A program made the translations under genes and the position numbers. A stretch of 64,000 nt of DNA, from positions 50,712 to 114,711 of the forward strand of contig JAEWSG010000038.1 of assembly GCA_023398495.1 (NCBI GenBank), written 5' to 3'. The number at the start of each line of letters is the position of its first letter. Within the stretch, counting starts at the first letter, position 1. Origin of the DNA: Bacillota bacterium. GTDB taxonomy: Bacteria > Bacillota > Clostridia > Acetivibrionales > Acetivibrionaceae. A model generated the notes under the pieces. The model made no database searches, was not told where the DNA came from, and was given only the letters and a program-made list of their open reading frames with translations. Positions 50,332 to 59,353 of this stretch are shown here, piece by piece.

Positions 50332-51447
50332 TTGAAACTCAAGAAAATATGGCTTTCTTCACCTCATATGAGCGATGAAGGTTATGAAATGAAGTTTATA
50401 CAGGAAGCATTTGATACTAATTGGATATCTCCTCTTGGAGCAAACATCGATGCCTTTGAAATGGAACTTGCCGAAAAGGTAGGTGCTAAGCATGCAGTTG
50501 CGTTAGCATCAGGAACAGCTGCAATCCATATGGCACTCAAAGCCGTTGGCGTCGAAGCTGGAGATATAGTATTTTGCCAAAGCTTGACTTTTTCGGCAAC
50601 TGCAAACCCCATAATTTATCAGAATGCCACCCCAGTTTTTATCGATAGTGATTATGAGACATGGAACATGTGTCCAAAGGCATTAGAGCGTGCCTTTCAT
50701 AAATATCCAAATGTAAAGGCGGTTTTAATTGTTCATCTCTATGGACTATCAGCTGACATCGATCCAATCATTGAACTTTGCAAAAGCCATAATGTTCCTC
50801 TGATAGAGGATGCTGCAGAGTCCCTTGGAACAGTATATAAAGGAAGGCATACCGGTACTTTTGGAGAATATGGAATATTCTCCTTCAATGGCAACAAGAT
50901 TATAACGAGTTCAGGAGGCGGGATGTTAGTTTCTAATGATGAAGAGATGATAAGGAAAGTACGGTTCTGGGCGACGCAGTCAAGAGACCTGGCAAGGCAT
51001 TATCAACATTCTGAAATCGGCTACAACTATAGGATGAGCAATATTGTAGCTGGAATCGGAAGAGGTCAGCTGAAGGTTTTAGACAAGAGGATTAAAAAGA
51101 AAAAATATATCTATGATTTTTACAAAAGTGAATTGGGTGGACTTGATGACATTCAGTTTATGCCTATAAATGAATGGAATAAACCTAATTACTGGTTAAG
51201 TTGCATTACAACAAGAGGAAAGGTTAAACCACTTGATATCGTAGTGGCTCTTGAAAAAGAAAATATTGAAAGCAGACATATATGGAAACCAATGCACATG
51301 CAGCCTGTATTTTCAGCCTATGATTTTGTTGGAGAGGATGTGGCAGGTGAGCTTTTTGAAAATGGTGTTTGCTTGCCATCAGATACAAAGATGGTAGATG
51401 AAGACCTTGAGAAAATTTGTGGAATCATTAAAGGATTATGGGAGTAA
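50332..51447 (+). CDS. DegT/DnrJ/EryC1 sugar aminotransferase, PglE-like
   Basis: 371 residues from TTG 50332, nine bases after 'AAGGGGG'; TTG 50323 is too close to that site. 'KIWLSSPHMSDEGYEM' is the typical start of PglE/LegC-type enzymes. The PLP-binding regions are 'ALASGTAAIHMALKAVGV', 'LIEDAAESLGTVYKGRHTG' and the Schiff-base Lys in 'FSFNGNKIITSSGGGML'. It transfers an amino group to C4 of the keto sugar made by the preceding enzyme. It is 3 bases before the fused transferase gene. Confidence 0.9.
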   Translation: MKLKKIWLSSPHMSDEGYEMKFIQEAFDTNWISPLGANIDAFEMELAEKVGAKHAVALASGTAAIHMALKAVGVEAGDIVFCQSLTFSATANPIIYQNATPVFIDSDYETWNMCPKALERAFHKYPNVKAVLIVHLYGLSADIDPIIELCKSHNVPLIEDAAESLGTVYKGRHTGTFGEYGIFSFNGNKIITSSGGGMLVSNDEEMIRKVRFWATQSRDLARHYQHSEIGYNYRMSNIVAGIGRGQLKVLDKRIKKKKYIYDFYKSELGGLDDIQFMPINEWNKPNYWLSCITTRGKVKPLDIVVALEKENIESRHIWKPMHMQPVFSAYDFVGEDVAGELFENGVCLPSDTKMVDEDLEKICGIIKGLWE

Positions 51448-51450
51448 ACT

Positions 51451-52746
51451 ATGGCTCATAAAATAGGATTCTATGAGAAATATATGAAAAGACCTCAAGA
51501 TATTGTTTTGTCATTACTTGCAATAGTGGTTTTATGTCCTGTTTTACTTGCTGTTGCAATCCTTGTGAAGGCCAAACTTGGAAGCCCTATAATTTTTACT
51601 CAGGATAGACCTGGTTTGAATGAAAAAACATTTAAGATATTTAAGTTTAGGACGATGACAGAGCAGAAGGATGAGAAAGGGAAGTTACTTCCGGATAGCC
51701 ACAGATTGACAAAATTCGGAAAAATTCTGAGATCTACATCTCTAGATGAACTTCCAGAGTTGTTTAACATCTTGATAGGTGATATGTCATTTGTTGGGCC
51801 AAGACCCCTTCTTACTCAATACCTTCCTCTTTATGATGAACAACAGAAAAGACGGCATGAGGTTAGACCAGGACTTACAGGTTGTGCTCAGGTCAATGGA
51901 CGCAACTCAATTAGTTGGGAACAAAAGTTTTCTTTGGATACAGAATATGTAGATACATTAAACTTCGTAAGTGATTGGAAGATCATATTTAAAACTCTAA
52001 AAAAAGCTTTTTTTAGAGAAGGAATCAACTCTGAGACTGCTGTCACAATGGAACGCTTTTGTGGTACACATAATAAGCAAACAACTTCTAATAAAAATAA
52101 TGAAATTATGAAAGATAAGCTTCTGATAATTGGTGCAGGAGGACATGGGAAAGTAGTTGCTGATATTGCAGTAAAAATGAATAAATGGGCAAGTATCTTC
52201 TTTCTTGATGATGATGAATCAATTAGAGATTTTGTTGGAATAAAGGTAATCGGACAGTCTGACAAGGCCCTTTCATATATAAATGACTGTGAAATATTTG
52301 TGGCAGTTGGAAACAATGCTATGAGAGAAAAGTTTCAGGAAAAGCTTGAAGTAGCAGGTGCAACAATACCGATTTTAGTTCATCCGAATGCTGTAATTGG
52401 AGAAGAGGTTGAGTTGGGTGCAGGAACAGTTGTTATGGCAGGAGTGGTTATCAACTGCTGCACCAAGATAGGTAAAGGCTGCATTATCAACACAGGAGCT
52501 ACACTGGATCATGACAATGTTATAGAGGACTACGTCCATATTTCTCCTGGAACAAGTTCTGCTGGTAATGTCAAAGTGGGAAAAAGTTCTTGGATATGTT
52601 GTGGAAGTGTGGTGAGCAACAATATAAATATATGTAGTAGTTGCATCATAGGAGCAGGTGCTGTCGTTGTTAAAGATATAACTGAAGTTGGAACATACAT
52701 TGGGGTTCCTGCAAGGAAAATGTTTGTTGGATTGGGAGACAGTTAA
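51451..52746 (+). CDS. PglC-PglD fusion: phosphoglycosyl transferase plus sugar N-acetyltransferase
   Basis: 431 residues. Residues 1-205 are a monotopic phosphoglycosyl transferase: re-entrant helix 'MKRPQDIVLSLLAIVVLC', 'FKFRTMT', the catalytic 'TSLDELPELFNILIGDMSFV' (Asp-Glu) and 'GPRPLL'. After a linker ('TSNKNNEIM'), residues 220-431 are a PglD/NeuD-type acetyltransferase: 'KLLIIGAGGHGKVVADIA' and a left-handed hexapeptide coil ('GEEVELGAGTVVMAGVVI', with the catalytic-type His in 'TLDHDNVIEDYVHISPG'). It would finish UDP-diNAc-bacillosamine and load it onto undecaprenyl phosphate in one polypeptide. No frameshift is involved; the fusion is in frame. Confidence 0.93.
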   Translation: MAHKIGFYEKYMKRPQDIVLSLLAIVVLCPVLLAVAILVKAKLGSPIIFTQDRPGLNEKTFKIFKFRTMTEQKDEKGKLLPDSHRLTKFGKILRSTSLDELPELFNILIGDMSFVGPRPLLTQYLPLYDEQQKRRHEVRPGLTGCAQVNGRNSISWEQKFSLDTEYVDTLNFVSDWKIIFKTLKKAFFREGINSETAVTMERFCGTHNKQTTSNKNNEIMKDKLLIIGAGGHGKVVADIAVKMNKWASIFFLDDDESIRDFVGIKVIGQSDKALSYINDCEIFVAVGNNAMREKFQEKLEVAGATIPILVHPNAVIGEEVELGAGTVVMAGVVINCCTKIGKGCIINTGATLDHDNVIEDYVHISPGTSSAGNVKVGKSSWICCGSVVSNNINICSSCIIGAGAVVVKDITEVGTYIGVPARKMFVGLGDS

Positions 52747-53952
52747 ATGAATATATTATTTTTATCGCTATTAGATTTTGACAGTTTTAATGAACGAAAC
52801 ATATATACAGATTTGCTTAAGACCTTTGTCAGAAATGGTCACTTTGTATATGCTGTATCCCCCATTGAAAAAAGAAATAATAAAAGGACGCATTACATTA
52901 AAAAGGATAATACTTTTATATTAAAACCGAGAATTGGAAATACACAGAAGACTAACCTTATAGAAAAGGGGATTTCAGTACTTACATTGGAATTTATTCT
53001 AAAGCAAAACATAAAAAAATACACAGCAGATAAAAAATTTGATTTAATCCTGTATACTACACCTCCTATCACTTTTTTTAGTGTTGTTAAGTGTATAAAG
53101 GATAGAGATAACGCCTTAGCTTATTTATTGTTAAAAGATATTTTTCCACAGAATGCCGTTGATTTAGGAATTATAAGAACAAGAGGGGTAAAGGGTATTT
53201 TATATAAATATTTTCGGAAGAAAGAAAAAAAATTATATAAAGTATCGGATTATATTGGATGCTTATCTCAAGCAAATTTAGAATACTTAATAAAGCACAA
53301 TCCAGAATTGGAATCAAAACCAATTGAGATATGTCCAAATAGTATTGAGCCTTCTGAAGCTAAAACAATAAATAAAAACTCCATAAGAAAGCAATTTGAT
53401 ATTCCTGAAAATGTTATAACGTTTATTTATGGGGGGAATCTGGGTAAACCTCAAGACATAGATTTTGTAATTGAATGCCTGAAGAAGAACTTAGAGTTTG
53501 AGGATCGATACTTTGTTATATGTGGAAATGGAACAGAATACTATAAACTCGAGAGGTTTATGATTGAAAATTCTCCAATAAACATAAAGCTGATGAAAGC
53601 ATTGCCCAAATCACAATATGATGTGTTAGTGTCAGCTTGCGATATTGGCTTGGTCTTTTTGGATCATCGATTTACCATACCTAATTTTCCTTCAAGGTTG
53701 CTATCTTATATGGAACATTCCATGCCAACACTTGCTTGTACCGATTCAAGTACCGATTTGGGCAGGATAATTGAAAGTGAGAATCTGGGGTGGTGGTGTG
53801 AAAGTACTGATGCAAGCGGATTTCTAGAATTAGCCAACAGCATTTGTAGCAATAATGAACAGATCGAGATATGTGGACGAAATGCCAGACGGTATCTACT
53901 AGATAATTATACTGCTGAAAAAACATATCAAACTATTATAAAACACTTTTAG
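52747..53952 (+). CDS. Family 4-like glycosyltransferase (WbuB-like)
   Basis: 401 residues, GT-B fold. The acceptor-side start is 'MNILFLSLLDFDSFNERNI' and the C-terminal half has 'NVITFIYGGNLGKPQDIDF', 'VICGNGTEYYKLERFM' and 'IPNFPSRLLSYMEHSMPTLA', the E-x7-E-like donor region. It starts directly after the fusion gene stop. The following three genes make UDP-L-FucNAc, and WbuB-type enzymes transfer FucNAc, so this is probably the second-sugar transferase; that is inference from neighbours. Confidence 0.82.
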   Translation: MNILFLSLLDFDSFNERNIYTDLLKTFVRNGHFVYAVSPIEKRNNKRTHYIKKDNTFILKPRIGNTQKTNLIEKGISVLTLEFILKQNIKKYTADKKFDLILYTTPPITFFSVVKCIKDRDNALAYLLLKDIFPQNAVDLGIIRTRGVKGILYKYFRKKEKKLYKVSDYIGCLSQANLEYLIKHNPELESKPIEICPNSIEPSEAKTINKNSIRKQFDIPENVITFIYGGNLGKPQDIDFVIECLKKNLEFEDRYFVICGNGTEYYKLERFMIENSPINIKLMKALPKSQYDVLVSACDIGLVFLDHRFTIPNFPSRLLSYMEHSMPTLACTDSSTDLGRIIESENLGWWCESTDASGFLELANSICSNNEQIEICGRNARRYLLDNYTAEKTYQTIIKHF

Positions 53953-54093
53953 TAGTACCTTGTAAATTATATTAATGAACGCGATAAAGATTTTTATGTC
54001 GTGCTTCAATTTACTTAATACAATAACACGAAAATCAAATTTTCCAATGTATAATCATTTTCACGATTTATATAGCTATGGAGGATAAATTCC

Positions 54094-55104
54094 ATGTTTA
54101 ATAATAAAACACTTCTAATAACAGGAGGAACAGGTTCCTTTGGTAATGCAGTTATGAAAAGATTTCTCGATACGGATATTAAGGAAATCCGTATATTTTC
54201 CCGTGACGAGAAGAAACAAGATGACATGAGAAAGCTGTATACAAATGACAAACTTAAGTTTTACTTAGGAGATGTTAGGGACATTAACAGTGTAAAAAAT
54301 TCTATGAATGGTGTAGATTATATTTTTCATGCTGCTGCACTAAAACAAGTTCCTTCATGTGAATTTTTTCCCCTAGAAGCTTTGAAAACAAATGTTCTTG
54401 GAACGGATAATGTTCTTACTGGTGCCATTGAAATGGGTATAAAGAAGGTGATTTGTCTTTCTACAGATAAAGCAGCATATCCCATCAACGCAATGGGGAT
54501 ATCAAAAGCAATGATGGAGAAGGTGTTTGTGGCTAAATCCAAGACTGTAGATCCGCAAAAAACCCTTATTTGTGGAACAAGATATGGAAACGTATTGGTG
54601 TCAAGGGGTTCTGTTATTCCATTGTTCGTGGAGCAAATAAAAAAAGCACAACCACTTACTGTTACCGATCCTAATATGACCAGATTTTTAATGAGTTTAG
54701 ACGAAGCTGTTGAGCTTGTTGTATTTGCCTTTGAAAATGGTGAGGCTGGAGATATAATGGTTCAGAAAGCTCCGGCAGCAGCTATTGGCGATTTGGCTCA
54801 AGCACTAAAAGAACTGTTTAATGCTGACAACGAAATTAGAACTATTGGTATACGTCATGGAGAGAAATTGTATGAAACACTTCTTACAAAAGAGGAGTTT
54901 TTGGTTGCACAAGACATGGGCAGTTTTTATAGAGTGCCTGCAGATAAAAGGGATTTGAATTATGACAAGTACTTTGTGGAAGGAAATAGGCAGTTGCAGC
55001 AAATTGAAGACTATAATTCAGACAATACCAATAGATTGAATGTACAAGAGATTAAAGAGAAATTAATTGGGCTGGAATATATTCAGCAAGAGCTTAAGAA
55101 TTGA
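54094..55104 (+). CDS. capE: UDP-GlcNAc inverting 4,6-dehydratase/5-epimerase, CapE/WbjB type
   Basis: 336 residues, soluble SDR without the membrane part. 'LLITGGTGSFGNAVMKRFL', 'IFSRDEKKQDDMRKLY', 'HAAALKQVPSCEFFPLEA' and 'LSTDKAAYPINAMGISKAMM' define the FlaA1/CapE branch (M-x-x-x-K active site). It makes the 4-keto-6-deoxy-L-talo sugar, first step to UDP-N-acetyl-L-fucosamine. ATG 54094 has 'GGAGGA' upstream, and 141 bases separate it from the glycosyltransferase gene. The two following genes complete the route. Confidence 0.9.
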   Translation: MFNNKTLLITGGTGSFGNAVMKRFLDTDIKEIRIFSRDEKKQDDMRKLYTNDKLKFYLGDVRDINSVKNSMNGVDYIFHAAALKQVPSCEFFPLEALKTNVLGTDNVLTGAIEMGIKKVICLSTDKAAYPINAMGISKAMMEKVFVAKSKTVDPQKTLICGTRYGNVLVSRGSVIPLFVEQIKKAQPLTVTDPNMTRFLMSLDEAVELVVFAFENGEAGDIMVQKAPAAAIGDLAQALKELFNADNEIRTIGIRHGEKLYETLLTKEEFLVAQDMGSFYRVPADKRDLNYDKYFVEGNRQLQQIEDYNSDNTNRLNVQEIKEKLIGLEYIQQELKN

Positions 55105-55116
55105 GAGGTAGATTTT

Positions 55117-55971
55117 ATGAGAGTATTGGTTCTTGGTGCAACAGGTATGGCTGGGCATACTATCTCAATTTATTTAAAAGAGGCTGGACATGATATAACA
55201 GCGCTTAGCCGCATTAAATTTGAATACTGCAATAACATCATTAGTGATGTAACGGATTTTGGCTTTCTCAGAAAGATTATACAAGATGGAAATTATGATG
55301 CTGTAATCAATGCAGTTGGTATATTGAATCAGGATGCAGAGGACATTAAATGCATTGCAGTACTTGTAAATAGCTATTTACCTCACTACTTGAGTTACAT
55401 AACCAAGGACATGAAAACAAAAGTAATCCATATGAGTACCGATTGTGTTTTTTCAGGAAAAGCTGGTGGATATACTGAGACTTCCTTAAGAGATGGTGAA
55501 ACATTTTATGATAGATCTAAGGCATTGGGTGAATTAGTAAATTCTAAAGATCTTACGTTCAGGAATTCAATTATTGGTCCAGATATGGATTCAAAAGGGA
55601 TTGGATTGTTTAATTGGTTTATGCAGCAAGATAGCACGATTACTGGGTTTACAAAAGCAATTTGGACGGGAGTTACAACGATAACGCTGGCAAAGGCTAT
55701 GGAACAGGCACTGAGTGAAAATCTAACTGGTCTTTATAATCTCGTAAATAATAGGACAATAAACAAGTATGAACTTCTCAGCTTATTTAATAAGCATATG
55801 AAAAACAGTGAAATTGAGATTTTACAAAGTGATAAAGTAACTCTAGATAAATCATTATTAAACAGTAGAACTGATTTTTCCTTTAAAGTACCACATTATG
55901 AAGCAATGATATTGGAAATGAAGCAATGGATTGAGAGCCATAAAGAGCTTTATCCGCATTACTTTAAGTAG
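55117..55971 (+). CDS. SDR 4-ketoreductase for UDP-L-FucNAc (CapF/WbjC-type, without cupin)
   Basis: 284 residues of the RmlD-like SDR fold: 'RVLVLGATGMAGHTISIYL', 'VINAVGILNQDAED', 'VIHMSTDCVFSGKAGGYTE' and Tyr-x3-Lys in 'FYDRSKALGELV'. CapF of Staphylococcus has an extra cupin domain at the C-terminus; this protein is shorter and lacks it. It probably carries out the C4 reduction between the dehydratase before it (12-base gap) and the 2-epimerase after it (12-base gap). Confidence 0.82.
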   Translation: MRVLVLGATGMAGHTISIYLKEAGHDITALSRIKFEYCNNIISDVTDFGFLRKIIQDGNYDAVINAVGILNQDAEDIKCIAVLVNSYLPHYLSYITKDMKTKVIHMSTDCVFSGKAGGYTETSLRDGETFYDRSKALGELVNSKDLTFRNSIIGPDMDSKGIGLFNWFMQQDSTITGFTKAIWTGVTTITLAKAMEQALSENLTGLYNLVNNRTINKYELLSLFNKHMKNSEIEILQSDKVTLDKSLLNSRTDFSFKVPHYEAMILEMKQWIESHKELYPHYFK

Positions 55972-55983
55972 GGAGAGGATCTG

Positions 55984-57111
55984 ATGAAAAAACTAAAACT
56001 AATGATTATTGTAGGAACTCGCCCCGAGATTATTAAGCTTTCTGAGATCATCAGGAAATGTGATGAGTACTTTGAACATATACTTGTTCACACTGGTCAA
56101 AACTATGATTATACGCTCAATAAAGTGTTTTTTGAAGAGCTCACATTAAGAGAACCAAACTTCTATCTCGGAGTGGTTGGGGATAACTTAGGCCAGACAA
56201 TCGGAAATATTATTACCAAGTCATATGAAATTATGGTAGAAGAGAAGCCGGATGCACTGCTTGTGTTGGGGGACACAAACTCCTGCCTGAGTGTTATATC
56301 GGCTAAGAGGCTTAAAATCCCAATTTTTCATATGGAAGCTGGAAATAGATGTTTTGATGAGAATTTACCAGAAGAAATTAATAGGAGGATAGTTGATCAT
56401 ACTAGCGATGTTAATTTTTGCTACACAGAGCATGCGAGGAATTATTTAAATTGGGAGGGGATACCAAAAGAAAGGACTTATGTAGTTGGTTCGCCAATGG
56501 CTGAGGTTTTAGAGGCGAATGCTGAAAAAATCAACAGAAGTAAAGTTCTTGATGCACTTGGTTTGGAGAAGGGAAAGTACATTTTACTCTCAGCTCATAG
56601 AGAAGAAAATATTGATAATGAAGTAAACTTTACGCATCTAATGAATGCTGTCAATACTATGGCAGAAACTTATGGTTTGCCGGTCATTTACAGTACACAT
56701 CCAAGAAGCAAGATGTTCATAGAACAGCGTGGATTTAAGTTTCACCCTAATGTGAGGAGTTTAAAGCCCTTTGGGTTTGTTGACTATAATCATCTTCAGA
56801 AAAATGCGTTTTGCGTAGTTTCTGATAGTGGGACAATTGCAGAAGAGGCATCCTATTTCAAGTTCCCCGCAGTATCAGTAAGAACAAGTACAGAACGCCC
56901 CGAAGCACTTGATAAGGGGAATATGGTAATCGGTGGTATTACAACAGAACAAGTACTTCAAGCCGTTGATATAGCAGTAGAAATGAATGCCAATGGAGAC
57001 CTTGGCAAGGATGTATTGAACTATATGGACACAAATGTAAGCACCAGGATAATAAAATTGATTCAGAGTTATACAGGAATTATAAATAAGATGGTGTGGA
57101 GGAAGGTATGA
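55984..57111 (+). CDS. capG: UDP-HexNAc 2-epimerase, CapG/WbjD type
   Basis: 375 residues, GT-B-like epimerase fold. 'MIIVGTRPEIIKLSEIIRK' (G-T-R-P-E), 'HTGQNYDYTLNKVFFEEL', 'HMEAGNRCFDENLPEEINRR' (catalytic Asp/Glu region), 'LSAHREENI' and 'SDSGTIAEEASYFKFPAV' are all present. The 'NRC' in place of 'LRS' is typical of the CapG/FnlC branch rather than WecB. It performs the last step to UDP-L-FucNAc. Its stop overlaps the next start (ATGA at 57108-57111). Confidence 0.9.
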   Translation: MKKLKLMIIVGTRPEIIKLSEIIRKCDEYFEHILVHTGQNYDYTLNKVFFEELTLREPNFYLGVVGDNLGQTIGNIITKSYEIMVEEKPDALLVLGDTNSCLSVISAKRLKIPIFHMEAGNRCFDENLPEEINRRIVDHTSDVNFCYTEHARNYLNWEGIPKERTYVVGSPMAEVLEANAEKINRSKVLDALGLEKGKYILLSAHREENIDNEVNFTHLMNAVNTMAETYGLPVIYSTHPRSKMFIEQRGFKFHPNVRSLKPFGFVDYNHLQKNAFCVVSDSGTIAEEASYFKFPAVSVRTSTERPEALDKGNMVIGGITTEQVLQAVDIAVEMNANGDLGKDVLNYMDTNVSTRIIKLIQSYTGIINKMVWRKV

Positions 57112-58103
57112 GGATAATGGTTTTTGATGTTCCGGCTGAGAGTTGTGGAGCACTGACGGTTTTGAACAATTTTTATAATGAATATAAGAAGGATACAAAA
57201 AATGAATATATTTTTGTTGTTAGCACGCCGGAACTTCAAGAAACTTCAAATATTAAGATGCTTAGATTCCCTTGGATTAAGAAAAGTTGGGCGCATAGAA
57301 TATATTTTGATCATTTTATTGCACCAAAGCTAGTAAAAAAGTACAAGATTGATAAGGTGTTATCTTTACAAAATACTGTAATTCCTCATGTTAAGGTATA
57401 TCAGAGTGTTTTTGTGCATAATGCCTTGCCCTTTTCAGAGTATAGGTTTTCCATATTTAATAACGTACTATTATGGCTTTATCAAAACATTATTGGCAGA
57501 AGTATCTTTAAATCAATTAAAAGAGCTGATCGTGTATTTGTTCAGACTAATTGGATGAAGCAAAAATGTATTAGTAAACTGAATATTAATGATGAAAAGG
57601 TGGAAGTAATTCAAACTAGAATCCAAGCTAGAGCAGATAAAGCATTTGAAAGATCGAAAGAAAGTTTGTCAACATTTTTTTACCCTGCAAATGCTATGCC
57701 TTTTAAGAACCATAAGTTAATTGTTGATGCGTGCATGAGACTTAAAGAAGAGGGTATTAACGATTACAAAGTAGTTTTTACTCTTAAAGGTAACGAAAAT
57801 AATAATGTTATTAAACTATATAAGCAAGTTTACAAGAATAATTTGCCAATAAAATTTATAGGCAGTATATCTCGAAATAAAGTTTATGATTTTTATTCAA
57901 GGTCAGTTTTAATTTTTCCTTCATATATTGAAACAGTAGGACTTCCTTTATTAGAAGCCAAAAGTCATGAGACACCAGTAATTGTTTCAAACAGTGATTA
58001 TGCATGTGAAATATTGGATGATTATGAGAATGTACATTACTTTAATTCTTTTGATATTTTAGAACTGACAAAAGTTATGAAGTTCTACATCCAAGATTGC
58101 TAA
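57108..58103 (+). CDS. GT4-family glycosyltransferase
   Basis: 331 residues from ATG 57108, which overlaps the epimerase stop; GTG 57096 lies inside the ribosome site. GT-B fold, with 'IMVFDVPAESCGALTVLNNF' near the N-terminus, 'SLQNTVIPH', 'FFYPANAMPFKNHKLIVDAC' at the domain junction and the donor motif 'FPSYIETVGLPLLEAKSHET' (E-x7-E) near the C-terminus. It adds one sugar on the cytoplasmic side of the membrane. Donor and acceptor cannot be read. The coding sequence becomes noticeably more AT-rich from here rightward. Confidence 0.87.
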   Translation: MRIMVFDVPAESCGALTVLNNFYNEYKKDTKNEYIFVVSTPELQETSNIKMLRFPWIKKSWAHRIYFDHFIAPKLVKKYKIDKVLSLQNTVIPHVKVYQSVFVHNALPFSEYRFSIFNNVLLWLYQNIIGRSIFKSIKRADRVFVQTNWMKQKCISKLNINDEKVEVIQTRIQARADKAFERSKESLSTFFYPANAMPFKNHKLIVDACMRLKEEGINDYKVVFTLKGNENNNVIKLYKQVYKNNLPIKFIGSISRNKVYDFYSRSVLIFPSYIETVGLPLLEAKSHETPVIVSNSDYACEILDDYENVHYFNSFDILELTKVMKFYIQDC

Positions 58104-58142
58104 TCCTTTTATTTTGAATATACTGCTTTTAAGGATGATCAT

Positions 58143-59315
58143 ATGAATAATTTAGAAAAAAGGGTGTCAAAAAAAGATGGCATAATGCTAAAATTAGTGT
58201 TTTTTCTAATTTTTATATATGCTGTTCAAGATTTTCAATCCAGTTCTAATACAGGATTAAGAAACGCTAATAGAAGTAGTGTCTATATTAGTCTTTTTAT
58301 CATTATTTTTGTTTTAGGCACACACTATATTTTTATGCTAATTAAAAAAGGGATAAGAATAAGTCATTTTGAGGCAGTACTTTGGGGGATTACCATTTGG
58401 ACAATAGTCGTAAATGTGTTTAACGGGAATGATATATGGAGTTCGTTGGTGCATGTTGGTATTTCTTTGCTTTGGGTTGTCATATATTCATTTTTTTATA
58501 GCTATGTAAAAGATAACCCCAGCTCTCTGGATTCTATTTTGAAATATATTTTTGTAATGTTTTTGCTCTATGTGGGAGCTACCATTTATGCAAAAATTAA
58601 TATTCAGGGAATTTATGAGAGAACAGCAGTGGTGAATTATGTGTACTATAATATTGTATTACTTCCCTGGATAATATTAATAACAAATAAAGCAATAAGA
58701 AATGTTGGATTTATAGTTATCATAATTATGGTTCAAATTTCTATGAAAAGAGGAGCTATTATTATACTTCCGGTAATGTTATTAGTACATTATCTTGTGG
58801 ATGGAAAAGTAAATCAGCGTAAAGTTAAAAATATTTTCAAACTGTTAGTTGTAATTTCAATAGTATTTATCGGGCTAATATACGTAAATAATCTGTACTT
58901 CAATTTTTTGGGCAATAGATTTACAGCTGAGGCTTTAGGGAGCGGATCGGGGCGAAATGAAATATATATTCAGGCACTTGATAATATATTAAGTCGGAAT
59001 GTTGTCGATTTCCTGATAGGATTAGGCAGTCATTCAACTTTGCAATATATTGGTGCCGCAGCACATAATGACTGGCTGGAGTTTATTTTCAGTTTTGGTT
59101 TTATAGGAATGTTGTTATATTTTCAGTTTTTTGTGGTGTTGGTTATAAAAACTTTTAGGTTAATTAAGAATAATTATTCATTTAGTTCAACTTATGCTGT
59201 AAGCATTGTTTATATACTGGCTATCGGTATGATTGGCATGGTGTTTTTTGCTCATTCAACACTATATCTAATGGCCTTATTCGGTACAGTGGATGCCTTA
59301 GAGAGTAGCACTTGA
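58143..59315 (+). CDS. Wzy/O-antigen ligase-like polymerase
   Basis: 390 residues with about ten hydrophobic helices and one larger polar loop in the C-terminal half ('RFTAEALGSGSGRNEIYIQA' and 'GAAAHNDWLEFIFSFGFIG'), the H-N-x-x-L/W-E pattern of the Wzy_C ligase/polymerase family. It links repeat units of the polysaccharide outside the membrane. Presence of a polymerase together with Wzz-like CpsC supports a Wzx/Wzy-type pathway. Start ATG 58143; the stop overlaps the extended frame of the next gene. Confidence 0.85.
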   Translation: MNNLEKRVSKKDGIMLKLVFFLIFIYAVQDFQSSSNTGLRNANRSSVYISLFIIIFVLGTHYIFMLIKKGIRISHFEAVLWGITIWTIVVNVFNGNDIWSSLVHVGISLLWVVIYSFFYSYVKDNPSSLDSILKYIFVMFLLYVGATIYAKINIQGIYERTAVVNYVYYNIVLLPWIILITNKAIRNVGFIVIIIMVQISMKRGAIIILPVMLLVHYLVDGKVNQRKVKNIFKLLVVISIVFIGLIYVNNLYFNFLGNRFTAEALGSGSGRNEIYIQALDNILSRNVVDFLIGLGSHSTLQYIGAAAHNDWLEFIFSFGFIGMLLYFQFFVVLVIKTFRLIKNNYSFSSTYAVSIVYILAIGMIGMVFFAHSTLYLMALFGTVDALESST

Positions 59316-59353
59316 CTAAAATAAAAACCTTAATGAAGAATGGAGGAACAATA

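Noticed and set aside
57096..57107. GTG 57096 as start of the glycosyltransferase
   Set aside because: That codon lies in the 'GGAGGAAGG' ribosome site, and ATG 57108 gives the usual N-terminal strand of the fold and an ATGA overlap.
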